64,000 bases of DNA, taken from NCBI RefSeq assembly GCF_019200975.1, contig NZ_JAHTMR010000005.1:259501-323500 (forward strand), written 5' to 3'. Origin of the DNA: Pseudomonas sp. PD9R. GTDB taxonomy: Bacteria; Pseudomonadota; Gammaproteobacteria; Pseudomonadales; Pseudomonadaceae. Below, in pieces: positions 37,598 to 45,079 of the stretch. Each line of letters opens with the position of its first letter. Position 1 is the stretch's first letter. The notes beneath the pieces were generated by a model. The model searched no databases and was not told where the DNA came from. It saw only the letters and a list, made by a program, of their open reading frames with translations. Both the position numbers and the translations under genes were made by a program.

Positions 37598-37679
37598 CGG
37601 GCCCCATCGCGAGCAGGCTCGCTCCCACAGGGGAACGCATTTCAAATGTGGGAGCGAGCTTGCTCGCGATGGGGCCCGA
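37598..37679. repeat. Inverted repeat pair, GTGGGAGCGAGCTTGCTCGCGATGGGG type
   Basis: Arms of about 32 bp. A third palindrome type distinct from the two families elsewhere: the outer CGGGCCCCATCGCGAGCA arm pairs with TGCTCGCGATGGGGCCCG. Confidence 0.88.
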
Positions 37680-37706
37680 CAGGCAAAGAAGAATTCAGAA
37701 ATAAAA

Positions 37707-37742
37707 TAGCCCCCGGACAATCACTCGTCCGAGGGCTTTTTG
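37707..37742. terminator. Terminator of the yhcB-like gene
   Basis: AGCCCCCGGAC / GTCCGAGGGCT stem with one mismatch, T-run on the plus strand and A-run on the other; usable in both directions. Confidence 0.8.
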
Positions 37743-37759
37743 GTGTTACGCGAACCTGA

Positions 37760-38194
37760 TTACTTCTTCAGGCCGTAATGCTCATCGAGCATGCCCGGCG
37801 AGTTCGGGGCTTTAGGCGCGTAATCGCGCGGCGGCTCCTGACTGCGCGGCGGCGTCAGGCGTTCACGTGGAGCCTGCGCCGCATCGGCGTGCAGGGAAGC
37901 CAGCAAGCGTTGGCGGGTCTGCTCGTCCAGGGCCAGGCGATTGGCACCCTCGGCGAGATGATCCTGCACTTCCTGGTAGCTCGCAGTCAGTTTCTTGACC
38001 AGTGTCGCGGTGCTGTTGAAGTGGGTGACCACCTCGTTCTGATAACTGTCGAAACGTTCCTGAATATCGTCCAGCTGACGTTGCGTGCTGCTAGGCGCGG
38101 CATTCGGCGCCAGGCGAGCGATCAGGAAACCAATGGCGACACCCACAACCAGGGCAAGAGTCGGCAACAACCAAACTAAGAGCGAGTGTTCCAC
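37760..38194 (-). CDS. YhcB/ZapG family (DUF1043) envelope protein
   Basis: A 144-residue protein with one N-terminal membrane helix (SLLVWLLPTLALVVGVAIGFLIARL) followed by a coiled-coil region (about residues 35-100: STQRQLDDIQERFDSYQNEVVTHFNSTATLVKKLT) and a basic, proline-rich tail. YhcB/ZapG links cell division with envelope synthesis in enterobacteria. Single gene, divergent from the alpha/beta hydrolase. Confidence 0.9.
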   Translation of the reverse strand: MEHSLLVWLLPTLALVVGVAIGFLIARLAPNAAPSSTQRQLDDIQERFDSYQNEVVTHFNSTATLVKKLTASYQEVQDHLAEGANRLALDEQTRQRLLASLHADAAQAPRERLTPPRSQEPPRDYAPKAPNSPGMLDEHYGLKK

Positions 38195-38338
38195 GAGTCC
38201 TTCCTCTATAAACGGCTTTGCTTTACGTTAACGGCTCGAACCTGCGCTGTATACCGCGATTCACTCGCAATAGACAGCCACAGACAATTTGCTAGACGAG
38301 TCGACCCGATTCGAGGTCACGGAGTTCCTTCCTTGCTT

Positions 38339-38968
38339 ATGCGTGAAACCCCTGTAGTGATTGATGGCCCGGTCGGGAAACTGGAAGCTCTTTACCTGGA
38401 TAACGAGCAGCCGCGCGGCCTGGCACTGATCTGCCATCCGAACCCGGTGCAGGGCGGCACCATGCTCAACAAAGTGGTCTCGACCCTGCAACGCACCGCG
38501 CGCGATGCCGGTTTGATTACCTTGCGTTTCAATTACCGTGGCGTCGGTGCCAGCCAAGGCACACACGACATGGGCACCGGTGAAGTCGATGATGCCCAGG
38601 CTGTGGCCGATTGGTTCCGTGCCAAACACCCAGAATTACCATTGACCCTGTTCGGTTTTTCCTTCGGCGGATTTGTTGCAGCAAGTCTCGGCGGACGTCT
38701 GGAAGCCCAGGGCGAGCACCTCAAGCACCTGTTCATGGTCGCGCCAGCGGTCATGCGTTTGGGCGATCAGGATCAACTGCCGCAACACGGCGAACTGACC
38801 CTGATCCAGCCGGAAACCGACGAAGTGATCGATCCGCAGGTTGTTTACGATTGGTCCGACAAGCTCGAACGTCCCCATGAGCTGCTGAAAGTGGCAGAAT
38901 GCGGACACTTTTTTCATGGCAAGCTGACCGATCTCAAGGATCTGATCCTGCCGCGTCTTTCGAACTGA
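38339..38968 (+). CDS. Alpha/beta hydrolase
   Basis: A 209-residue serine hydrolase. The oxyanion segment is ICHPNPVQGGTM, the strand RFNYRGVGASQG follows, and the nucleophile elbow is FGFSFGGF (G-x-S-x-G-G). The acid is expected in LIQPETDEVIDP and the histidine in CGHFFHGKL. It belongs to the dienelactone-hydrolase-like group close to E. coli YfhR/YsgA-type proteins. ATG at 38339 selected from the domain boundary. trpS follows after 24 bp, so the two are likely co-transcribed. Confidence 0.88.
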   Translation: MRETPVVIDGPVGKLEALYLDNEQPRGLALICHPNPVQGGTMLNKVVSTLQRTARDAGLITLRFNYRGVGASQGTHDMGTGEVDDAQAVADWFRAKHPELPLTLFGFSFGGFVAASLGGRLEAQGEHLKHLFMVAPAVMRLGDQDQLPQHGELTLIQPETDEVIDPQVVYDWSDKLERPHELLKVAECGHFFHGKLTDLKDLILPRLSN

Positions 38969-38992
38969 TTGCAGTCTGACAAGCGATTACCC

Positions 38993-40348
38993 ATGACGAC
39001 TCGTACCCGTATCCTCACCGGCATCACCACCACCGGCACGCCGCACCTGGGCAACTACGCCGGCGCCATCCGTCCGGCGATCGTCGCCAGCCGTGACAGC
39101 AATGCCGATTCGTTCTATTTCCTGGCCGACTATCACGCCCTGATCAAATGCGATGACCCGCTGCGCATCCAGCGCTCGCGTCTGGAAATCGCCGCGACCT
39201 GGCTGGCCGGTGGCCTGGATGTGGACCGCGTGACGTTTTACCGCCAATCCGACATTCCGGAAATTCCAGAGCTGACCTGGCTGCTGACCTGCGTCGCCGC
39301 CAAGGGCCTGCTCAACCGTGCTCACGCCTACAAGGCCTCGGTGGACAAGAACGTCGAGACCGGCGAAGACCCGGATGCGGGCATCACCATGGGCTTGTAC
39401 AGCTATCCGGTGCTGATGGCCGCGGACATTCTGATGTTCAACGCGCACAAGGTGCCGGTCGGGCGTGACCAGATCCAGCACGTGGAAATGGCCCGCGACA
39501 TCGGCCAGCGCTTCAACCACTTGTTCGGCCAGGGTAAAGAGTTCTTCACCATGCCCGAGGCGCTGATTGAAGAAAGCGTCGCTACGCTGCCAGGCCTCGA
39601 CGGTCGAAAAATGTCGAAGAGCTACGACAACACCATCCCGTTGTTCAGCAGCGCCAAAGAGATGAAGGACGCGATTTCGCGGATCGTCACCGACTCCCGC
39701 GCGCCGGGCGAAGCCAAAGATCCGGACAACTCGCACCTGTTCACCCTGTTCCAGGCGTTCGCCACCCCGGCGCAGGCCGACGAGTTCCGCAGTGAGTTGC
39801 TGCAGGGCCTGGGTTGGGGCGAGGCGAAGAATCGTCTGTTCCAGTTGCTGGACAGCGAACTGGGCGAATCGCGCGAGCGTTATCACCACCTGATCGAGCG
39901 TCCGGCGGACCTGGAAGACATGCTGCAACACGGCGCAAAAAAGGCCCGTGCGGTCGCGACACCGTTCCTCAACGAACTGCGAGAAGCGGTGGGCCTGCGT
40001 TCTTTCGTTGCTCAAACGCAAGTGGCGGCCACCACCAAGAAGAAAGCTGCAAAAGCGGCGCGTTTTGTCAGCTTCCGCGAAGATGATGGCAGCTTCCGCT
40101 TCCGTCTGTTGGCGGCCGATGGCGAGCAACTATTGCTGTCGCGCAACTTTGCCGATGGCAAAACCGCTGGCCAGGTGGCCAAGCAACTGCAAGCGGGCCA
40201 GGCTCTGGACGTGCGCAGTGAGGACCTGAGCTTCAGCGTCTGGCTGGAAGGCGAGTGTGTCGGCGACAGCCCGGCTTTCGCTGACAGCGCCGCGCGCGAT
40301 GCTGCGGTAGAGGCGTTGCGGATTGCTCTGACGCCAGTTCAGGAATAA
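38993..40348 (+). CDS. trpS: Tryptophan--tRNA ligase
   Basis: A 451-residue class I aminoacyl-tRNA synthetase charging tRNA-Trp. HIGH-type motif TGTPHLGNYAGAI near residue 16 and the KMSKS loop GRKMSKSYDN near 205. The C-terminal ~110 residues after about 340 (KKKAAKAARFVSFREDDGSFRFRLLAADGEQ...) are an extension absent from the 330-residue E. coli enzyme and present in pseudomonad TrpS; its role is unknown. Confidence 0.95.
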   Translation: MTTRTRILTGITTTGTPHLGNYAGAIRPAIVASRDSNADSFYFLADYHALIKCDDPLRIQRSRLEIAATWLAGGLDVDRVTFYRQSDIPEIPELTWLLTCVAAKGLLNRAHAYKASVDKNVETGEDPDAGITMGLYSYPVLMAADILMFNAHKVPVGRDQIQHVEMARDIGQRFNHLFGQGKEFFTMPEALIEESVATLPGLDGRKMSKSYDNTIPLFSSAKEMKDAISRIVTDSRAPGEAKDPDNSHLFTLFQAFATPAQADEFRSELLQGLGWGEAKNRLFQLLDSELGESRERYHHLIERPADLEDMLQHGAKKARAVATPFLNELREAVGLRSFVAQTQVAATTKKKAAKAARFVSFREDDGSFRFRLLAADGEQLLLSRNFADGKTAGQVAKQLQAGQALDVRSEDLSFSVWLEGECVGDSPAFADSAARDAAVEALRIALTPVQE

Positions 40349-40438
40349 TCAACGGCTCGGCCCGACCAAGGGCTGATTGCCATTCCCACGGGCCATCGCT
40401 ACAGTGGCGGCCCGTTTTTGTTGCCTTGCTAACGAATT

Positions 40439-41533
40439 ATGACGCCCCTAGAACGATATCAAGCTGATCTGAAACGCCCGGAATTCTTCCATGACGCCGC
40501 GCAGGAAACGGCTGTGCGTCATTTGCAGCGCCTGTATGACGATCTGATCGCCGCCGATCAGAACAAACCGGGCCTACTGGGCAAACTGTTTGGCAAGAAG
40601 GCTCCGACCCCGGTCAAAGGCCTGTACTTTTGGGGCGGCGTAGGTCGCGGCAAGACTTACCTGGTCGACACCTTCTTCGAAGCGCTGCCGTTCAAGGAAA
40701 AGACCCGCACTCACTTCCACCGCTTCATGAAGCGCGTGCACGAAGAGATGAAGACCCTGGGCGGCGAGAAAAACCCGCTGACCATCATCGCCAAGCGTTT
40801 TTCCGATGAGTCGCGGATTATTTGCTTCGATGAGTTCTTCGTTTCCGACATCACCGACGCCATGATTCTCGGCACCCTGATGGAAGAGCTGTTCAAGAAC
40901 GGCGTGACCTTGGTCGCGACCTCGAACATCGTGCCGGACGGCCTGTACAAGGACGGTCTGCAACGGGCGCGCTTCCTGCCGGCCATCGCGCTGATCAAGC
41001 AGAACACCGAGATCGTCAACGTCGACAGCGGCGTCGACTATCGCCTGCGTCACCTTGAGCAAGCGGAACTGTTCCACTTCCCGCTCGACGAAGCGTCCCA
41101 CGAAAGCCTGCGCAAAAGCTTCCGCGCGCTGACGCCGGAATGCACGGCCGCCGTGGAAAACGATGACCTGATCATCGAAAACCGCAAAATCCGTGCGCTG
41201 CGCACCTGCGATGACGTGGCATGGTTCGAATTCCGCGAACTGTGCGACGGCCCGCGCAGCCAGAACGATTACATCGAACTGGGTAAGATCTTCCACGCCG
41301 TGCTGATCAGCGGTGTCGAGCAGATGAGCGTGACTACCGACGATATCGCCCGACGCTTCATCAACATGGTCGACGAGTTCTACGACCGTAACGTAAAGCT
41401 GATCATTTCTGCTGAAGTCGAGCTCAAAGATCTCTACACCGGCGGTCGCTTGAACTTCGAGTTCCAGCGTACCTTGAGTCGTCTGCTGGAAATGCAGTCT
41501 CACGAATTCCTGTCCCGGGCGCACAAGCCGTAA
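40439..41533 (+). CDS. zapE: Cell division ATPase ZapE (AFG1 family)
   Basis: A 364-residue AAA-type ATPase that associates with the Z-ring and destabilises FtsZ polymers in E. coli. Walker A is LYFWGGVGRGKTYLVD (about residue 62), Walker B RIICFDEFFVSDITDAM, sensor 1 LVATSNIVPDGLY. Full length. Ends 117 bp before the asparaginase gene; the terminator and a REP-type repeat lie between. Confidence 0.95.
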   Translation: MTPLERYQADLKRPEFFHDAAQETAVRHLQRLYDDLIAADQNKPGLLGKLFGKKAPTPVKGLYFWGGVGRGKTYLVDTFFEALPFKEKTRTHFHRFMKRVHEEMKTLGGEKNPLTIIAKRFSDESRIICFDEFFVSDITDAMILGTLMEELFKNGVTLVATSNIVPDGLYKDGLQRARFLPAIALIKQNTEIVNVDSGVDYRLRHLEQAELFHFPLDEASHESLRKSFRALTPECTAAVENDDLIIENRKIRALRTCDDVAWFEFRELCDGPRSQNDYIELGKIFHAVLISGVEQMSVTTDDIARRFINMVDEFYDRNVKLIISAEVELKDLYTGGRLNFEFQRTLSRLLEMQSHEFLSRAHKP

Positions 41534-41550
41534 GGCGATTCGAAAACTCA

Positions 41551-41577
41551 AAAAGGCCTGCATTGCAGGCTTTTTTT
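41551..41577 (+). terminator. Rho-independent terminator of zapE
   Basis: GCCTGC / GCAGGC stem, loop ATT, seven T after; A-run before. Confidence 0.9.
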
Positions 41578-41594
41578 GTACGCCAAAGATCCTC

Positions 41595-41685
41595 TGTAGG
41601 AGCGAGGCTTGCCCGCGAATGCCGCGCCGCGGTGTATCAGAAAGGCCGCGTCATCGTTCATCGCCAGCAAGCTGTGCTCCTACAG
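41595..41685. repeat. 91-bp composite REP repeat, left flank of the accessory island
   Basis: Begins TGTAGGAGCGAGGCTTGCCC and ends GCTGTGCTCCTACAG with a central GTATCAG...CATCGTTCATCGCC. Same length, same orientation and 84 of 91 positions identical (by my count) to the copy at 47158-47248. The asparaginase stop codon lies inside it. Confidence 0.9.
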
Positions 41686-42688
41686 AAGAGCGTTGGTTTT
41701 GAAAACAGGTGTCGTTGTTCAGATAGCGCGCCAGCTCATCCTGCCGCTGGCAACCAAGCAGCAACCAAAGCAAAATCCGGGCTTTACGCGGGCACAGAAA
41801 CCCAGCCATCACAGCTCCCTTGCCGATCAAATCCATCTCACTGCCAACAAACCCATAGGAAGCTCGCGCGGTGGCGCCAGAACCGGTGCGGGTCGCAATG
41901 ATTACGGGGATTTTTTCGGCGATGTGTTCGACCACTTCAGCCCATTTCTGCGAAACGTGCCCGGCGCCGAAACCAGCGATCACCAAGCCGTCGTAGCCCA
42001 GCTTGAGGATGTTCTCCAGCAGTAGGGTGTCTGCCGAAAGCGAAGCCTCCAGCAAGGCGACTTTCTGCGTGGTGTGTTGTGGCAAAGGCAAGCACATCCG
42101 TTGTGTTGGCTGACGCAGATAACGAACAACGTCTTCGATCAGCAGACCGACGGGGCCGAATACTGGGGAGGAAAACGCCTGCAAGGCCAGCGAATCGGTT
42201 TTTCGCACGCTGCACGCTTGATGAATTTGCCCATTCATTACCACTTGAACGCCACGTCGACGGCTGTTGTCGGCCAGCGCGACGCGGCAAGCATCCAGCA
42301 GATTCGCCGGTCCATCGGCTCCAGCCTGTTGTGCCGAGCGCATGGCACCGGTCAAGACTAAAGGCTCGTCGCGGTCCCATAGGTAATCGAAAAACACCGC
42401 TGTTTCTTCCAGGGTGTCGGTGCCTTGGGTGATAACAACCCCGGCTGCACCTTGCTCTACCTGGTATTTCGCCCAGGAAAGGACGCTCAGCAAGACCTCG
42501 AAATTCAACGATGCGCTGGGCAACAGGCCGAGCGTTTCCACCGTCACCCGGGCCAGCGTTGTTACTTGCGGTACGCAGGCCAGCAAGGTTTCACCGCTGA
42601 CCGTCGGGATAACGCCTTCGCCGGCATTCCTGGCTTGCATGCTCACCGTGCCGCCGAGCGCTGCGATGGCCAGTTTGGGCAGGTTCAT
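41651..42688 (-). CDS. Asparaginase (type I/II asparaginase family, cytoplasmic)
   Basis: A 345-residue L-asparaginase-fold amidohydrolase. The two catalytic threonine motifs are AALGGTVSMQ (first Thr near residue 15) and ITQGTDTLEE (second Thr, Asp near 96), followed by VLTGAMRSAQQAGADGPAN. No signal peptide, so cytoplasmic. The last 12 residues (SSVGAQLAGDER) are encoded by the flanking REP repeat, not by the native gene end. Last gene of the island operon, 78 bp after the membrane protein. Could hydrolyse asparagine, glutamine or another amide made upstream. Confidence 0.88.
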   Translation of the reverse strand: MNLPKLAIAALGGTVSMQARNAGEGVIPTVSGETLLACVPQVTTLARVTVETLGLLPSASLNFEVLLSVLSWAKYQVEQGAAGVVITQGTDTLEETAVFFDYLWDRDEPLVLTGAMRSAQQAGADGPANLLDACRVALADNSRRRGVQVVMNGQIHQACSVRKTDSLALQAFSSPVFGPVGLLIEDVVRYLRQPTQRMCLPLPQHTTQKVALLEASLSADTLLLENILKLGYDGLVIAGFGAGHVSQKWAEVVEHIAEKIPVIIATRTGSGATARASYGFVGSEMDLIGKGAVMAGFLCPRKARILLWLLLGCQRQDELARYLNNDTCFQNQRSSVGAQLAGDER

Positions 42689-42718
42689 GTCTTACCTCGC
42701 TTGCTTGAGTTGGAAAGT

Positions 42719-42751
42719 GGCTGTATCCGCTTTTGAGGCTGCGATACAGCC
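42719..42751 (-). promoter_or_regulatory. Intercistronic hairpin before the asparaginase gene
   Basis: A perfect 9-bp inverted repeat GGCTGTATC / GATACAGCC with a 15-base loop lies between the membrane-protein stop and the asparaginase ribosome site (GAGGTAAG). It has no T-run, so it is more likely an mRNA processing or stability element than a terminator. Confidence 0.5.
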
Positions 42752-42766
42752 GAAAGGTTGACGGGC

Positions 42767-43969
42767 TCAGTCAGCGATCAGCCAGCCGATCAGTGGAAGA
42801 ATCATCAACGTGCTGATGGCCATGGACAGGACATTCCCGATGTAAGCGTGCATGTCAGCCGGCATTCGCTTGGCCAGCGCGCACGCCAGCGGTGGCGCGA
42901 TCAGCGCCCCCAGCAGCGCACTTGACGCAATGACCTGCCAGCCGCCGCCATAGGTCAACACGGCTGCCGGTACGACTGATACCAGTGGAACGTAGGTGGG
43001 ATACCAGCCGAGTGATATCCATTGTCGACGCCAGATCACGACGCCGATGGCCGAGGTCAACGCCTGCGCACCGATCAGTTGAGGCAACAGACCCGAGCCG
43101 TAAACCGGGCTCATCGGGTTCAAGCTGTAAGCCAGCACTGCGCCCAACAGCAATCCAAGGCTGGCCAGTTCATTGCCAAAGAACGGTGCTTCCGAAAAGT
43201 CGGCGAGGATGCGGCGCAGGCTCCAGATCACACCGTAGTCAGGCGTTTTGGTGGTGGCGGGAGCCGGCGGTGGGTCGGATGGCTTCTCGGAGGCGGTTGA
43301 CTTCACCAGGCTCGGCAGATGGCGGCAGAGTAAAAAAGCCAACACGCTGGCGACTGCCATCCCCGAGACATTGCCGATCACCACTGGCAAGCTCAATGGA
43401 TTGCACACGTAATTGACGATCAACAAACACATTGGGGTGACGAGCACTGCGCCCATGAGTGCACCGTTGATCGTGACTTTCCAGCCACCGCCAAACATCA
43501 GCACCATTGCCGCTGGTAGCGAAACGAAAGCAGCAAACGTGGGCTGCCAACTGGTGGCGGTCACCGTCCAGCCCCAAAGCAGGTTGCTCAACAGCAGGCC
43601 AAGCAATGAACTGGTCACCAGCCACGGCCATAATCCAGTGCCATAGGAAATGGCAAAACCTTGCCAGGATTTTCCCGTCCGATTCGCCCAGTAGGCGAGG
43701 TAGGCGCCTGCCAACAACCCGATGGAAGCGAACTCGTGTTTGTAGAACGCCACTTCGCTGATGTCCCCCAATACCCAGCGCAACCAGGCGCTCGGCTCGG
43801 GTAGGCCGGATACCATGTCGCTGTAACCCGGCCAATGGGCTGACCAAAACGAACGATAGGTGAGTGAAAGCCAGATGATCAGCAGTATCGTGCCGATCAG
43901 CAGCACGATGACCGCCGTGTCAAAAGGCAATCGACGGGCAGGCCGGTTTTTGTCGGTTGTGATGTCCAT
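42767..43969 (-). CDS. Internally duplicated integral membrane protein, putative transporter
   Basis: A 400-residue protein with about ten to eleven hydrophobic helices. The two halves repeat: WVLGDISEVAFYKHEFASIGLL with RILADFSEAPFFGNELASLGLL, LMFGGGWKVTINGALMGA with LTYGGGWQVIASSALLGA, and IGNVSGMAVASVL with IGNVLSMAISTLM. A hydrophilic proline-rich linker (about residues 228-245) joins them. I do not recognise the family. It starts 18 bp after the nitrilase gene with a strong AAGGAGG site, so transport of that enzyme's substrate or product is inferred. Confidence 0.85.
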   Translation of the reverse strand: MDITTDKNRPARRLPFDTAVIVLLIGTILLIIWLSLTYRSFWSAHWPGYSDMVSGLPEPSAWLRWVLGDISEVAFYKHEFASIGLLAGAYLAYWANRTGKSWQGFAISYGTGLWPWLVTSSLLGLLLSNLLWGWTVTATSWQPTFAAFVSLPAAMVLMFGGGWKVTINGALMGAVLVTPMCLLIVNYVCNPLSLPVVIGNVSGMAVASVLAFLLCRHLPSLVKSTASEKPSDPPPAPATTKTPDYGVIWSLRRILADFSEAPFFGNELASLGLLLGAVLAYSLNPMSPVYGSGLLPQLIGAQALTSAIGVVIWRRQWISLGWYPTYVPLVSVVPAAVLTYGGGWQVIASSALLGALIAPPLACALAKRMPADMHAYIGNVLSMAISTLMILPLIGWLIAD

Positions 43970-43987
43970 GACGGATGCCTCCTTTTA

Positions 43988-44875
43988 TCAGCGCGGGAGG
44001 CAGGGGTGTTGGGTGTAACCGAGCATTTGATCGAAGAGATCCGTTCGACGATCGCGATGCAGGTCGTTCAGATTGTTCCAGATGGGCGCGCTGCGGGAGC
44101 TGGTCAGGTCGATGTCGGCAAACAGAATTTCCTGCTGGTCTGCCGATGCCACTGGGCCAATCGGCCAGCCGTTGGTGCCGGCAATCAGTGAGCAGCCGAG
44201 GTAGCGAGCGCCACGCTCTTCGCCGATACGGCTCGCAGCCGCGATAAACACGTTGTTTACATGAGCTGCGGTCATCGTCAGGTACGACGCCATGCACTTG
44301 CCGGCATCGTCGAACAGCGGCGGCGGTGTCCAGACCCAGTTGTTCAGGCTGCAAATGATGTCGGCGCCTTGCTGGCTGAGGATGCGAGGTACTTCCGGGA
44401 ACCAGATGTCCCAGCAGATCAACAATCCGATGCGGCCGATGGGCGTGTCAAACACCGGGAAACCCAGATCACCCGGGGTGAACCAGAGCTTCTCCAGGTT
44501 CCACAGATGGGCCTTGCGGTACTTGCCGATAAATCCGTCAGGCCCGAGCAAAACGCCGGTGTTGAAAAGCCGCATGCCGTCGCGTTCGGTCAAGCCGGCG
44601 ACGAGGTAGACCTTGTGCTTGCGGGCGAAGTCCATCCAGCTCTGCACGCTTGGCCCTTCGGGAACCGACTCCGAATGGTCGAAGGCATCCTGCCGGTTAT
44701 TGAAGAAATAGCCTGTACAGGAAAGCTCCGGCAGCACGATGAGGTTGGCTCCGCCGTACACCGCCTCCAGCGCCAGTTCAAGGCTCCGACACAGATTGCC
44801 CTCTCGATTCTCCATGCCGACTTGTGGATCGAATTGCACGACTGCTACACGAACAGGGCTTGTTGGCTCACTCAT
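43988..44875 (-). CDS. Nitrilase-superfamily carbon-nitrogen hydrolase (probable amidase)
   Basis: A 295-residue carbon-nitrogen hydrolase. The catalytic triad is visible: Glu in VLPELSCTGYF (about residue 49), Lys in IGKYRKAHLW (about 120), Cys in LICWDIWFPEV (about 153). Length and motifs fit the amidase branches (beta-ureidopropionase, 5-aminopentanamidase type) rather than true nitrilases. The ATG follows AAGAGGTT. Preceded by an amino-acid 2-monooxygenase-like gene, it most likely hydrolyses the amide that enzyme makes, as DavA does after DavB in P. putida lysine breakdown. Confidence 0.9.
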   Translation of the reverse strand: MSEPTSPVRVAVVQFDPQVGMENREGNLCRSLELALEAVYGGANLIVLPELSCTGYFFNNRQDAFDHSESVPEGPSVQSWMDFARKHKVYLVAGLTERDGMRLFNTGVLLGPDGFIGKYRKAHLWNLEKLWFTPGDLGFPVFDTPIGRIGLLICWDIWFPEVPRILSQQGADIICSLNNWVWTPPPLFDDAGKCMASYLTMTAAHVNNVFIAAASRIGEERGARYLGCSLIAGTNGWPIGPVASADQQEILFADIDLTSSRSAPIWNNLNDLHRDRRTDLFDQMLGYTQHPCLPR

Positions 44876-45039
44876 TCCGATAACCTCTTTTTATTGTTAT
44901 TCACGCCGTTTAATGGCGTGTTTATAAGAGTTGAAACGGAGGGGGGTGTAAGTCAGCGGCTTCCGTTTAGGTTGTAGTCCTTATCCCAAGATGCATGCGC
45001 GTGGTGTTTAAAGGGGATGCCCGAAGGGGCGGGAAAGGT

Positions 45040-45066
45040 AGAGCCGATGCAGGTCGTGCATGGCTC
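45040..45066 (-). other. Hairpin downstream of the monooxygenase gene
   Basis: AGAGCC-g-ATGCA / TGCAT-GGCTCT inverted repeat in the 204-bp gap between monooxygenase and nitrilase genes. A second small hairpin, CACGCC / GGCGTG, is at 44903-44921. Neither has a clear T-run on the minus strand; they may set relative expression of the two genes. Confidence 0.45.
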
Positions 45067-45079
45067 TGGGGCGGGGGGA

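Noticed and set aside
43988..44875. True nitrilase for indole-3-acetonitrile
   Set aside because: The active-site cysteine context (LICWDIWFPEV) and the length fit amidase branches better than arylacetonitrilases, and the neighbouring enzyme is expected to make an amide rather than a nitrile.
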